From positions 1 to 26,537 of the forward strand of contig CAIXPZ010000284.1 of assembly GCA_903921455.1 (NCBI GenBank): DNA of 26,537 nt, in the 5' to 3' direction. The first letter of the stretch is position 1. Each line of letters opens with the position of its first letter. Under the pieces are notes generated by a model. The model was not told where the DNA came from. It worked only from the letters and a program-made list of their open reading frames with translations, and did not search any database. A program made the translations under genes and the position numbers. Shown one piece after another: positions 9,298 to 18,000 of this stretch. Source of the stretch: an uncultured Verrucomicrobia subdivision 3 bacterium. Lineage in GTDB: Bacteria > Verrucomicrobiota > Verrucomicrobiae > Limisphaerales > UBA11358.

Positions 9298-10743
9298 TTA
9301 TTGGGGTTCGGGATGCGAAACCCAGGTGTCGTAAGCCTTCGCGCTTTCCCCCCACCAACGGGGCGACTCGTCAAAGAGCGGAGCGGTTTCCAGACTCGAT
9401 TCCCACTCCCCGAGTCGTTTGAAAAGTTCCTGCATTTTTTCCGGTTTGCGGGCGGCGAGGTCTTGGCTTTCGGCCGGATCGCCTTTGGGTTGAAAAAGCT
9501 GGGGCGGCCGGTGGGAAAGAACGATTAACTTTTCCTCGCCGTGGAGCACCGCGCGTTGTCCCTGAAGTCGCCAGAAGAGTGTGCGCTCGGGTGACGGGAT
9601 GTCGGCGCATAATCCGGGCAGCACATTGACGCCATCGTAGTCACCGTAAAGTTCGGAGGCGCGCTTGCGATTGACCTTGTCCTCATAGATCAGGGTTGGC
9701 GCGAGCGGCAGCGGTTTGGCCGCGGCCGCCGCCATGAAAGTCGGTAGCAGATCGAGGCTGGAAACCGGTGCATCATAGTGTTTGCCCGCAGGTATTCTTC
9801 CCGGCCAGGACCAGATCATGGGCACCCGGATGCCGCCTTCCAGCAAGGTGCCCTTGGAACCCGAGAGCACGCCGTTCCAGCTCCCGTTGCCGCTGGTTGC
9901 GCCATTGTCCGAAAAGAACACCACCAGCGTATTGGTGGATTTCTTTTCCTGGTCCAGCCAATCCAGCACGCGCCCAACCCCGCGATCAAGGGCATACATC
10001 ATCGCCGCGTAAGTTCGGCGCTGCTTGTCCGCGATGTGCGAGAAAAGCTTCAAGTCCTCCGGCGTCGCTTCCATCGGCGCGTGCGGAGCATTGTAGGCCA
10101 GATAGAGAAAGAAGGGTTTTTGCGAATCGGCCGGATCGCTTCCGTCCATCCAGCGGATGGCTTCATCGGTGAAAAAATCGGTGAGGTAGGGACTGGAAAA
10201 CGTGGTCAATTTTCGTCCATTGCGCTCCAGTTGGTTATTTTCCGCCGTGGGAAAATACGAGTGGCTCCCGCGCAGCATCCCGCAGAAATAACCGAAGCCA
10301 CGTCGGTTCGGGTGGCAGCCGTCACCTTCGCCGAGATGCCACTTGCCGATCAAAGCGGTCCGGTAGCCGACCGCTTTCAAGTGGTCGGCGAGCGTGTGTT
10401 CATTGGTCGGCAGCCCCAGGTAATCCGGACGGGTGGGATAGAACTTCGAGGTTTGGTTTAGATTTCCCTCATAGCCAAAACGCCGCGGGTCGCGGCCGGT
10501 GAGCAAGCCTGCGCGTGAAGGCGAGCAAACCGCGCTGGCCACATAACCCCGGCTGCATAGCACACCGCTCGCGGCCAACCGGTCGAGATTGGGGGTCTTG
10601 AGAGTCTTGCTGCCGACGCACCCCATGTCGCCATAGCCCATGTCGTCAGCGAGAATGACGACAATGTTCGGTGGGGATGCTACGGCATTCGCGCTGAAGC
10701 CTAGCGCAAGGATCAGGAGGAGATGCGGAATTTTATTGTTCAT
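9298..10743 (-). CDS. Secreted S1-type sulfatase (Cys-type, formylglycine-dependent)
   Basis: 481 residues with a signal peptide (1-22) and then PPNIVVILADDMGYGD. The metal-binding pair is D33/D34. The sulfatase signature CSPSRAGLLTGR starts at C73, the residue converted to formylglycine by a maturation enzyme not encoded here. GKWHLG (133-138) supplies K134/H136, H221 lies in APHAP, and D279-N280 in FFSDNG complete the usual calcium/sulfate site. The family hydrolyses sulfate esters; which position and sugar cannot be told by eye. It sits between the GH2 gene and a second sulfatase with an 18-base gap, so co-expression is likely. The start ATG at 10743 directly precedes the signal peptide; no Shine-Dalgarno is visible. 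Confidence 0.95.
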   Translation of the reverse strand: MNNKIPHLLLILALGFSANAVASPPNIVVILADDMGYGDMGCVGSKTLKTPNLDRLAASGVLCSRGYVASAVCSPSRAGLLTGRDPRRFGYEGNLNQTSKFYPTRPDYLGLPTNEHTLADHLKAVGYRTALIGKWHLGEGDGCHPNRRGFGYFCGMLRGSHSYFPTAENNQLERNGRKLTTFSSPYLTDFFTDEAIRWMDGSDPADSQKPFFLYLAYNAPHAPMEATPEDLKLFSHIADKQRRTYAAMMYALDRGVGRVLDWLDQEKKSTNTLVVFFSDNGATSGNGSWNGVLSGSKGTLLEGGIRVPMIWSWPGRIPAGKHYDAPVSSLDLLPTFMAAAAAKPLPLAPTLIYEDKVNRKRASELYGDYDGVNVLPGLCADIPSPERTLFWRLQGQRAVLHGEEKLIVLSHRPPQLFQPKGDPAESQDLAARKPEKMQELFKRLGEWESSLETAPLFDESPRWWGESAKAYDTWVSHPEPQ

Positions 10744-10761
10744 GGCTTTTAAAATGTTGAA

Positions 10762-12339
10762 TCACGGGATCAACTCGCCAGCTTTAGGCCGCCCGATTGT
10801 CGGGAACTTGCGCGCGTCCTCCAGTTCGCCGGACAACTTTTTGCCGGTGCCGGGTTTCACCGAAATCAGATTATTCGTTTCACCCAGGTCGTGACTGAGA
10901 TCAAAAAGCTCTCCGGACAGTGAATTGGTCAGTCGGGTGCGGCGGTTTGTCTCGATGAATTTCCATAAACCATCTCGGAACGCCAGGGCGCGGAAGCCAT
11001 CGTGCTCGACCAGTTTGACACGACCCGTTTTGCTTTCGCCGAGCAGCGCGGGCAGCATATTGACACTGTCAGGCGCGTCACCGGCCGGAATCGTTTGCCC
11101 GGTCAGCGCGCTGAATGAGGCGATCAAATCCACCTGACTCACCAGCGCGTCCGAAACCCCGGGCGTCACGCGGCCCGGCCAGCGCAAGAGGAACGGCACC
11201 CGTGTGCCACCCTCATAGGCAGAATATTTGCCGCCGCGCAGCGGGCCGGCGGGCGTGTGCCCGTTCAAGTCTTCCACGGCACGGTCAACGTAGCCGTCGT
11301 CTAACACCGGGCCGTTGTCGCTGGATAAAATCACGATGGTGTTCGACGACAAGTTCAGTTTTTCAAGCGTGGAAAGAATTTCCCCGACGCACCAATCGAA
11401 CTGCACAATCACATCGCCGCGAACACCACAGCCGCTTTTGCCGACAAATCGCGGGGCGGGCACGCGCGGCACGTGCGGGTCGTGCGTGGCAAACTCCAGA
11501 AAAAACCGGCGGTTCGCATTCCGCGTGATGAAGTCAACCGCCTTGCCCGTCAGGACATCGGCCTTCTCCGCGTCTTTCCAGCGCGCCGCCTGACCGCCGG
11601 ACATGAAGCCGATGCGGCTGATGCCATCAATGATCGTCCCGGCATGCCCGCTCCCGCCGTGTTCACGGCTCAACCCCATTTTTAGCAGTTCTGGGTGATC
11701 CTTACCCGTCGGCTCATCGCCAATCGGCTGGCCGTAGCTAACCTGAATCGGATCCTTCGGGTCGAGGCCGGCGACGCGGTGGTTCTCAATATATACACAT
11801 GGCACGCGGTCGCTGGTGGACGGTTGAAAAAAAGCGTAATCAAAGCCCACTTCCAGAGGACCGGGGGTAATTTCGCCGTTCCAATCCGGCCCGTCTTTTC
11901 CGCCGAGGCCAAGGTGCCACTTGCCGACCAGGCCGGTTTGATAGCCCGCCTTTTTCAGGATGGACGGCAGCGTGGTCTGGTGCGGATCAATGATGAGCGC
12001 GGCGTTGCCGGGGAGGATGCCGGTGCCGTCTTTGCGCCACGGATATTGGCCGGTGAGCAACGCGAAACGCGACGGCGTGCAGGTGGCCGAGGTGGCGTGG
12101 GCATCGGTGAATCGCAGCCCTTGCTGGGCGAGCCGGTCAATGTTGGGCGTTGGAATCTTGGTCCCGCCGTAACAACCGGTATCCCCAAACCCGAGGTCGT
12201 CAGCCAGAATGAGGACGAGGTTCGGGGCTTTCACCTGGGTCTTTTCACCAGCAGGGGCGAGAATGACAACCGCGAGAAATGCCGAAAGCCAGGTGGCGAG
12301 TTTAATCGGTCGACTTGTTTTGATATGGCTGATCTTCAT
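10762..12339 (-). CDS. Secreted S1-type sulfatase (Cys-type), second of three
   Basis: 525 residues from the ATG at 12339. The open frame extends to 12396, but that start would overlap the upstream hydrolase by 56 bases and add 19 residues before the signal peptide. The ATG at 12339 lies one base after the hydrolase stop (TAAaATG), so coupled translation is likely. A signal segment (about 11-30) is followed by PNLVLILADDLGFGDTG with D47/D48, the signature CTPSRFALLTG with the formylglycine Cys at 87, GKWHLG (139-144, K140/H142), H286 in THDPH, and SSDNG with D341-N342. CTPSR plus a following YPWR resembles the third sulfatase (CTPSR, YNWR) more than the first, so these two may act on related positions. 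The substrate is not inferable by eye. Confidence 0.93.
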   Translation of the reverse strand: MKISHIKTSRPIKLATWLSAFLAVVILAPAGEKTQVKAPNLVLILADDLGFGDTGCYGGTKIPTPNIDRLAQQGLRFTDAHATSATCTPSRFALLTGQYPWRKDGTGILPGNAALIIDPHQTTLPSILKKAGYQTGLVGKWHLGLGGKDGPDWNGEITPGPLEVGFDYAFFQPSTSDRVPCVYIENHRVAGLDPKDPIQVSYGQPIGDEPTGKDHPELLKMGLSREHGGSGHAGTIIDGISRIGFMSGGQAARWKDAEKADVLTGKAVDFITRNANRRFFLEFATHDPHVPRVPAPRFVGKSGCGVRGDVIVQFDWCVGEILSTLEKLNLSSNTIVILSSDNGPVLDDGYVDRAVEDLNGHTPAGPLRGGKYSAYEGGTRVPFLLRWPGRVTPGVSDALVSQVDLIASFSALTGQTIPAGDAPDSVNMLPALLGESKTGRVKLVEHDGFRALAFRDGLWKFIETNRRTRLTNSLSGELFDLSHDLGETNNLISVKPGTGKKLSGELEDARKFPTIGRPKAGELIP

Positions 12340-12340
12340 T

Positions 12341-13315
12341 TTAGTTATGACTTTTGTTTGGAATCGCGACCGCATCGGAGGCGACGCAGCTTTCATTTTT
12401 CAGGTCACCGCTTTTCTGTTTCGAAGAGATGAATTTGCCGGTTGTTTTATCCAACCAGCCCAATGAAGTCAGAAACTGATCCGCTGCCGCCAGCGTTTTT
12501 GAGAGCCACGGCTCTTTATTGAAGAAACCGTGCGCTTGGCCCTCGTAAAAATTGCTTTCGCAGCGCACTCCGCAATGTTCCATTTCGGCCTGAAATGCCT
12601 TTGCTGTGGCAACGGAAACATGCTTGTCCTGCGTGCCAAAAAACACGATCGCGGGCGGCGCATTCGAAGTGATGTTGTCCGCCGGGGAGAATTCCCGGTA
12701 ACGCCCGCCCAACCGCTCGTAGCCGTAGTTACCCGGCCCGTTGTTGAAAACCGGATTCCAAAGCACCAGCGCCTCTGGCTTGCAGGAAACCGCGAGGTCA
12801 TCGTGCGGATCATCCATGCCGATCACCAGGCCGGTGAACGCCGCCAGATGACCACCCGCCGAACCACCCGCCGCAGCAATGCGTCGGGGATCAATGCCCA
12901 GTTCCACCGCATGAGATCGCACATAGCGCATCGCCGACTTGGCATCCTCACAACAGACCATCGGCGGCCCAGGATCGCCCTTGGGAATGGTTCGATACTC
13001 CACCCGGATACCAACCATTCCACGGCGGGCAAAATATTGGCTCTCCTTGAGGAACTGGTTTGGCGTGCCACCCACCCAGCCACCCCCAAAAAAGAAAACG
13101 ATCGCCGGTCGCTGCCCCCCCGGCTTCCAACCGGCTGGCTTTTCAACAAACAATTTCAGATCACAACCTTCGGCCTGCTTGTAAATCAGCGGCGAACCGG
13201 CCGCAATTTCCGGCGTTTCAGCAGCGCGCAGCATGGGTAAAGCGATCATCAGCAAGGCGGCCAACTCAGTTGCGATCAGGCGTGCGTGACCAATTCTTAA
13301 CAAGCTCATTTTCAT
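12341..13315 (-). CDS. Secreted alpha/beta hydrolase, carboxylesterase/acetylesterase-like
   Basis: 324 residues with a signal peptide (1-31, ending MLRAAE). The oxyanion loop reads FFFGGGW (74-80), a variant of HGGGW with Phe replacing His. The nucleophile elbow GGSAGGH gives S152. The rest of the triad is probably D230 (GTQDKHV) and H262 (AHGFF). This type of short hydrolase is common beside sulfatases in PVC polysaccharide loci. Removal of acetyl or other acyl groups from the glycan is the likeliest role, but this is inference. The last 35 residues (about 290-324, rich in Lys/Ser) lie beyond the fold and look disordered. Start ATG at 13315; a second ATG two codons in would serve equally. 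The stop is one base before the next sulfatase. Confidence 0.9.
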   Translation of the reverse strand: MKMSLLRIGHARLIATELAALLMIALPMLRAAETPEIAAGSPLIYKQAEGCDLKLFVEKPAGWKPGGQRPAIVFFFGGGWVGGTPNQFLKESQYFARRGMVGIRVEYRTIPKGDPGPPMVCCEDAKSAMRYVRSHAVELGIDPRRIAAAGGSAGGHLAAFTGLVIGMDDPHDDLAVSCKPEALVLWNPVFNNGPGNYGYERLGGRYREFSPADNITSNAPPAIVFFGTQDKHVSVATAKAFQAEMEHCGVRCESNFYEGQAHGFFNKEPWLSKTLAAADQFLTSLGWLDKTTGKFISSKQKSGDLKNESCVASDAVAIPNKSHN

Positions 13316-13359
13316 CTTTTTTTCCAGGTTGTTGCGCCGTTTGCGGCATGGCTTTGGTT

Positions 13360-13377
13360 GTTTTTGCGTTCAAAAAC
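13360..13377. other. Small A/T-rich hairpin in the gap before the alpha/beta hydrolase gene
   Basis: gtttttg and caaaaac form a perfect 7-base stem around a four-base loop in the 80-base gap between the third sulfatase and the hydrolase start. A 4-base GC hairpin (13336-13347) follows it in the direction of transcription. It may tune read-through or RNA stability; chance cannot be excluded. Confidence 0.25.
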
Positions 13378-13395
13378 CAGCTCGTGCCATGACTC

Positions 13396-14991
13396 TTAAT
13401 TTGCCTCGGGTCCATGCTTCTTGGCTGGTTTGGATTCCTTGGGTTCGTTCAGGCGGTATTTCCAAATGTCCACCTGGACATCATTTGTTTGGGCGAGACC
13501 TGGAGTGCTCCGACCCTCGGCAACATATTTTTCCAGCAGGCTGGTAAGCCGCTCGACAATCGCCGGATGTTCCGCCTGAACATTGTGAATTTCTCCAATA
13601 TCAGCCGCCTTGTCATAGAGCTGCACCAAAGGCAGGCCCTGCTTTTTCGCCGCTGGATCACCGGGAATACTCCAACCGCCGGAGCCGGGACAAAGTTCAA
13701 GTTTCCACCGGCCTTGCTGGATTCCAAAACGCCCTTCCATAGAATGATAGACGACGGCTTCACGCAACGGCTTGGCTGCCGTTCCCAACAAGGCCGACAG
13801 GATGCTGACGCTGTCCTCGCCCGCATTATCTGGCAATTTCGCGCCGAGGAGGTCGGCACAGGTCGCCATCAAGTCGCTCAGGCAGACGAGTTGGTCGCTC
13901 CGGGTTTCCGGTTTGATTTTACCAGGCCAGCGCGCGATGAACGGAACCCGGTGGCCGCCATCCCAGATGTCAGACTTATAGCCGTGCCGCCATTCGCTGG
14001 GAAAATGGCCTTTGGCTTCCAGTTGAGCCACCGCCCCCATTTCCTGATAGCTCAAAGCCGGGGCATTGGTGCTTAAGGTTCCGACATACGGCGCGCAACC
14101 ATTGTCACTGGTAACGATGACCAGGGTGCGGTCGGTTAAGCCGGCGGCATCCAGCGCCTTGAGGACTTCGCCCACGGCCCAGTCGGTTTCCATCACGAAG
14201 TCGGCGTAATCACCCAGCCCGCTTTTCCCCTTCCACTCTTTGGTGGGAGCCAGCGGGGTATGTGGCGAATTCAGCGGTAGGTAGAGGAAAAAAGGCTGCG
14301 CTTGGTGTTGGTTGATCCATTCCCTGGATTTTTGAACCAAGGTCGGCAACACGTCCACCACCGCGAAATGCGGTGCCGCCGGCCCGGGGCGTGTTTTGTA
14401 AAGCTCTTTGATGACCGTCGGTGCCTCCGTAAACCGGTCATTCTCGATGAACGCGTAGGGCGGCATATCCGCCGACGCGCTGATGCCGAAATAATAGTCG
14501 AATCCCAACGTGGTCGGCCCCCGGCCAATCGGCTTTTCCGGTTCCTTCAGAGATAAATCCATCCCCAGATGCCATTTGCCAATGCAAGCCGTTTGGTAAC
14601 CATGCTGTTTGAGCAGGGCGGGCACCGTCAATCGATCGGCCGCGATCAGGGGTTTGCCGCCCCCCCCCAGCACTCCATGCTGCAAGGACGAGCGCCAGTT
14701 ATAGCGGCCCGTCAGGATACTGTAGCGACTTGGCGTGCAGACTGCGGAGCTGGAATGGGCTTCGGTAAAGACCATGCCTTGGGCAGCGAGCCGGTCCAGA
14801 TTCGGCGTGGCGATCTTGCCGCGCTGGGGATTAAGGACATGCACATCACCGTAGCCCAGATCATCGGCGAGAATGTAAACAATGTTGGGCTTCGCCGAAG
14901 TTTCGGCAGGCAACGCCGACGATGAAGCGGCGACCAGAGGCATTGCCGCCAGGCACAAGCCGGCCATTTCGACGAAAAATTTCGATTTCAT
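13396..14991 (-). CDS. Secreted S1-type sulfatase (Cys-type), first transcribed of three
   Basis: 531 residues from the ATG at 14991, which directly precedes a signal peptide (about 1-25, AAMPLVAASSSA). The frame is open to a TTG at 15033 that overlaps the upstream stop, but the added 14 residues fit no signal peptide, so I prefer the ATG. Key residues: D43/D44 in LADDLGYGD, formylglycine Cys85 in CTPSRYSILTGR, K139/H141 in GKWHLG, H244 in NSPHTP, and D296-N297 in TSDNG. A run of nine G on the coding strand (14668-14660) encodes part of LGGGGKP soon after the signature. It follows the 1981-residue gene with a 38-base gap and precedes the hydrolase by 80 bases. Confidence 0.94.
   Translation of the reverse strand: MKSKFFVEMAGLCLAAMPLVAASSSALPAETSAKPNIVYILADDLGYGDVHVLNPQRGKIATPNLDRLAAQGMVFTEAHSSSAVCTPSRYSILTGRYNWRSSLQHGVLGGGGKPLIAADRLTVPALLKQHGYQTACIGKWHLGMDLSLKEPEKPIGRGPTTLGFDYYFGISASADMPPYAFIENDRFTEAPTVIKELYKTRPGPAAPHFAVVDVLPTLVQKSREWINQHQAQPFFLYLPLNSPHTPLAPTKEWKGKSGLGDYADFVMETDWAVGEVLKALDAAGLTDRTLVIVTSDNGCAPYVGTLSTNAPALSYQEMGAVAQLEAKGHFPSEWRHGYKSDIWDGGHRVPFIARWPGKIKPETRSDQLVCLSDLMATCADLLGAKLPDNAGEDSVSILSALLGTAAKPLREAVVYHSMEGRFGIQQGRWKLELCPGSGGWSIPGDPAAKKQGLPLVQLYDKAADIGEIHNVQAEHPAIVERLTSLLEKYVAEGRSTPGLAQTNDVQVDIWKYRLNEPKESKPAKKHGPEAN
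14660..14668 (-). repeat. Nine-base G homopolymer inside the third sulfatase gene
   Basis: Nine C in a row on the plus strand, G on the coding strand, within the GGGG codons about 25 residues after the active-site Cys. Runs of this length can slip during replication and would shift frame, so this is a possible on/off or mutation-prone site, and equally a possible assembly-error site. Confidence 0.7.
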
Positions 14992-15029
14992 GTAAATTAT
15001 TTCTGCTTTGTTCTTGGGCAATCGGAAAA

Positions 15030-18000
15030 TCAATACAACAAAAGACGGTAAAATCGCTGCGATAAGACCGGCGAGTCGGTAATGATGAAATTGCCAAACG
15101 CATCAAACTGGTTCGTATTCCAGAACGTCCAGTTGGTAAGGGGCTTGATCAAGTTGGTAGCGCTTAAAACGTAAAAGGTTGCTCCCGGAGTGCCGCCGGA
15201 GCCAGCGATGACAATATTGCTGCCGGAGTGCATCACAGACCCGAAACTCGGGGTGTTTGTGGTTACGAGGGCGGCCGAAACCTGGCTGCTGTAAACCGAT
15301 TGTCGGTTGCTGGCGTCCACCGCGGTTATGACATAATAGTAAGTAGCACCGTTTATTACCAGGTTGTCCGTGTAAATCCTGGCCACCGCATTTGAAGCAA
15401 TGATGGTGTAGGGACCTCCAGAAACCGTCGCCCGCCAGACCGTGTAGCTGGCCAGGTCGCTTTCAGAGTTATTTGTCCAGTTCAGAGTCACGCCTCCATT
15501 TCCAGCGGTGGCCCTCAGCCCCGTTGGCGCCGCCGGAGCGTTGGTGTCGGCAGGCAGCGGCGTCCCGATATCCCAGGGCGAACCACAATAGTAACCCCGG
15601 TCCTCGTCATGAATCAGCACCGTTCCGCTTCCCTGCTTCGAACCATCTTTCTCCAAGAGCCGGTAGGGAGAGGCTTGGCCGCCACTCAGCCCCTGGATGA
15701 CATAGACGTTCGTCAGTCCCAGATTGCCAAACTGGCTTAAGCCGTTGGGGGTTGAAGTATACAAGTGCAAATTGACGTTGTATGGGGAGGCAATATTCGC
15801 GAAGGAAACCCACGCCTGGTCCCGCTGCTGGATCATGTTGGTGTTGTTGCCAAACATGTCGGAAACCCCCACGATGAGGTTCGTCGAGCCGATCACGGGC
15901 ATTTTGGCCACGATGTTCGAGAACATCGTCATGCCCTTCTGGTAATTGGTCAAATGCGGGTAGAAGGTAATGAGTTGCGGGTTATACTGATCCCGGCGCA
16001 AATCCACAATCACATCGAGGTTATAGTTTGTATGCAGCATGGCGGCGTCCGCGGCGAGCGCCGCCGGCGTCTTCGCGAGCAGATACGTGGAGTCAATCTT
16101 GATGCCCTTGAACTTGCTGAACTGCGCCGCGTTATACTGAATCAGGGCTTTCAGGTCACTGACATACATCCCGGCGTAGATGTAGTCCTGGCTTACACTG
16201 CCGCTGACGTTAAGGTTTCCGATCAGGCTGCTGGGGTCGCCATAGCCGGCCAGGCTGGCCGGGGCGGCCCCGCCGTTGAAATAGCTGTAGTCGAGATAAA
16301 CATTCTGCTCGTTGAGGTAGTATAAATTCATCACATTGAGCGTGGCTGAAGGGTTGAAACGATTGCCCAGGGCCGCGCACCAGTTGACCGCGCTCGACGC
16401 AACCAGCCGGACATGGTTCTGCGCCGCGGCGCTCGTCACGACCGTGTCCGGCGAGTCAATGATGAGATCCTTCGGGGCTTTCTTCAGCAAAGCGAGGTTG
16501 GTGATGACGGTGACGGCGTCGGCGTCCGCCAGCCCCCGCCCGTCCACGACGATACGCACGCCCCGGCGATCCAGCCAGCGTTCCTGCTCCGTGAGCCAGA
16601 TGGGGTCCATATCAAGAACGGAACGCGCGGTGACTTTAACCCCGTCAAACCACTGGAAAAAGCTGGGAATGCCTTGGAGGTAAGGGCGCAGGTAGGCCAG
16701 GCCCGGGACCGCCAGCACCGTTCCCGCCGGACGCGGAGGAAACGTGAATTGCGCGATGGGTTGGACGCCGCTCTCCGCCACATAGACGCGGAACAAACGG
16801 AAGTCCCGGCCCTCGATATGGGAGGAATCCGACAAACCATAGTCAAGGGGCAGGCTGGGCGAGTTACGCAGCCCGGCGGGCGCATACGCCGCGCCATTCA
16901 CCACACTCTTCAGCAGGTCTTTTTGATCATTGAGCGTGACTTCAGTAATGTTTGTGATCGTGCCAATGTGCGAGGAAATCGTGAACGGCTGGCTCGTCAT
17001 CTTGTCATTAATCAGCCCCAGGACATACTGGCCGGGGCCCGGCCGGGTGACAATGTAATTCAGGTTCGTGTTGCCCACATCGAACAAATACTGCTTTTTG
17101 GCTTCCACATCCAACACCCGCTGGGCAAACACCTGCAATTGGTAGGGAATGTTGGTTATGACCTGCCCATCGGTCCAGGTCGAATTATTGGGGTCGGAAT
17201 ACTGAGCGAAATTGAGTCCGTAATCACATAAAACCACCACGACGCCATTGGTTTCCACAATCAACGGCTGGCCGTTCACGGTGCCCGTAACCTGCATCCC
17301 GGCGGTGCTCGACAGCGAATTCAGCGTGAAGCTTTGCGGCTCGGTGAAATTGACGCCATTATACGCGACCGACGCCCCGGCTCCAATCGTCTGAGTCGAA
17401 CTGGAAAACCACTCGGGAAACATCGCTTTGGCGGCGGCCCCGAACAAAAGCACCCGGCCGCCATTGGCGGCAATATAGGATTGCAGCTTGTCACGGCACA
17501 TCCGGGGCGCCGCAGGCGGCACGCCCGCCCAGACAATCAGTCCGTATCGTTGCAACGCCGCCGGCTGCGCGTCGCTGCCCATGAAATCCACGCTGTTGCC
17601 ATAGGGGGTGGGCACCATGCTGTAATCCTCCCCGCCGGCATAGTCATACACGGGCCCCGTTTGAAGGTAGCAGGGGTAGAAGAAATTCATCATTCCGTGC
17701 CGTTGGTAGTCGCCCGCCACATACGGTTGAAGTGAATTGAGGGAGAAAAATGAAATCTTATGCCAGGGATACATGGTCGGGTTGTCCCAGACGCGGGAAA
17801 AATCGCTCATCATGGCGATGGGCGTCTGCACCGGCCCCGTGGGTCCAAAGGAATCCATCAAATTATCCACCGCGATGTCAAACTGCCCCAGCGGCGTGGT
17901 AACGAAGGACCAGGGATTCCCGCCGCTGCCAGCGTTGCGGACGACAGGCCCGCCCTCATAGCAGAAGTAGTTGGCGCCGTTGAGCCAGGCAAAATACGTC

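Noticed and set aside
12340..12396. N-terminal extension of the second sulfatase
   Set aside because: Overlaps the hydrolase 3' end and precedes the signal peptide; the ATG at 12339 is the natural coupled start.
11695..12432. Plus-strand open frame of 245 codons
   Set aside because: Antisense to the sulfatase signature region at 10762-12339; no protein-like features.
9298..14991. Assigning individual S1 sulfatase subfamilies and sulfate positions
   Set aside because: Needs profile comparison; the visible motifs are common to the whole Cys-type family.
16413..17231. Plus-strand open frame of 272 codons
   Set aside because: Antisense to the A/B core, which is supported by paralogy.
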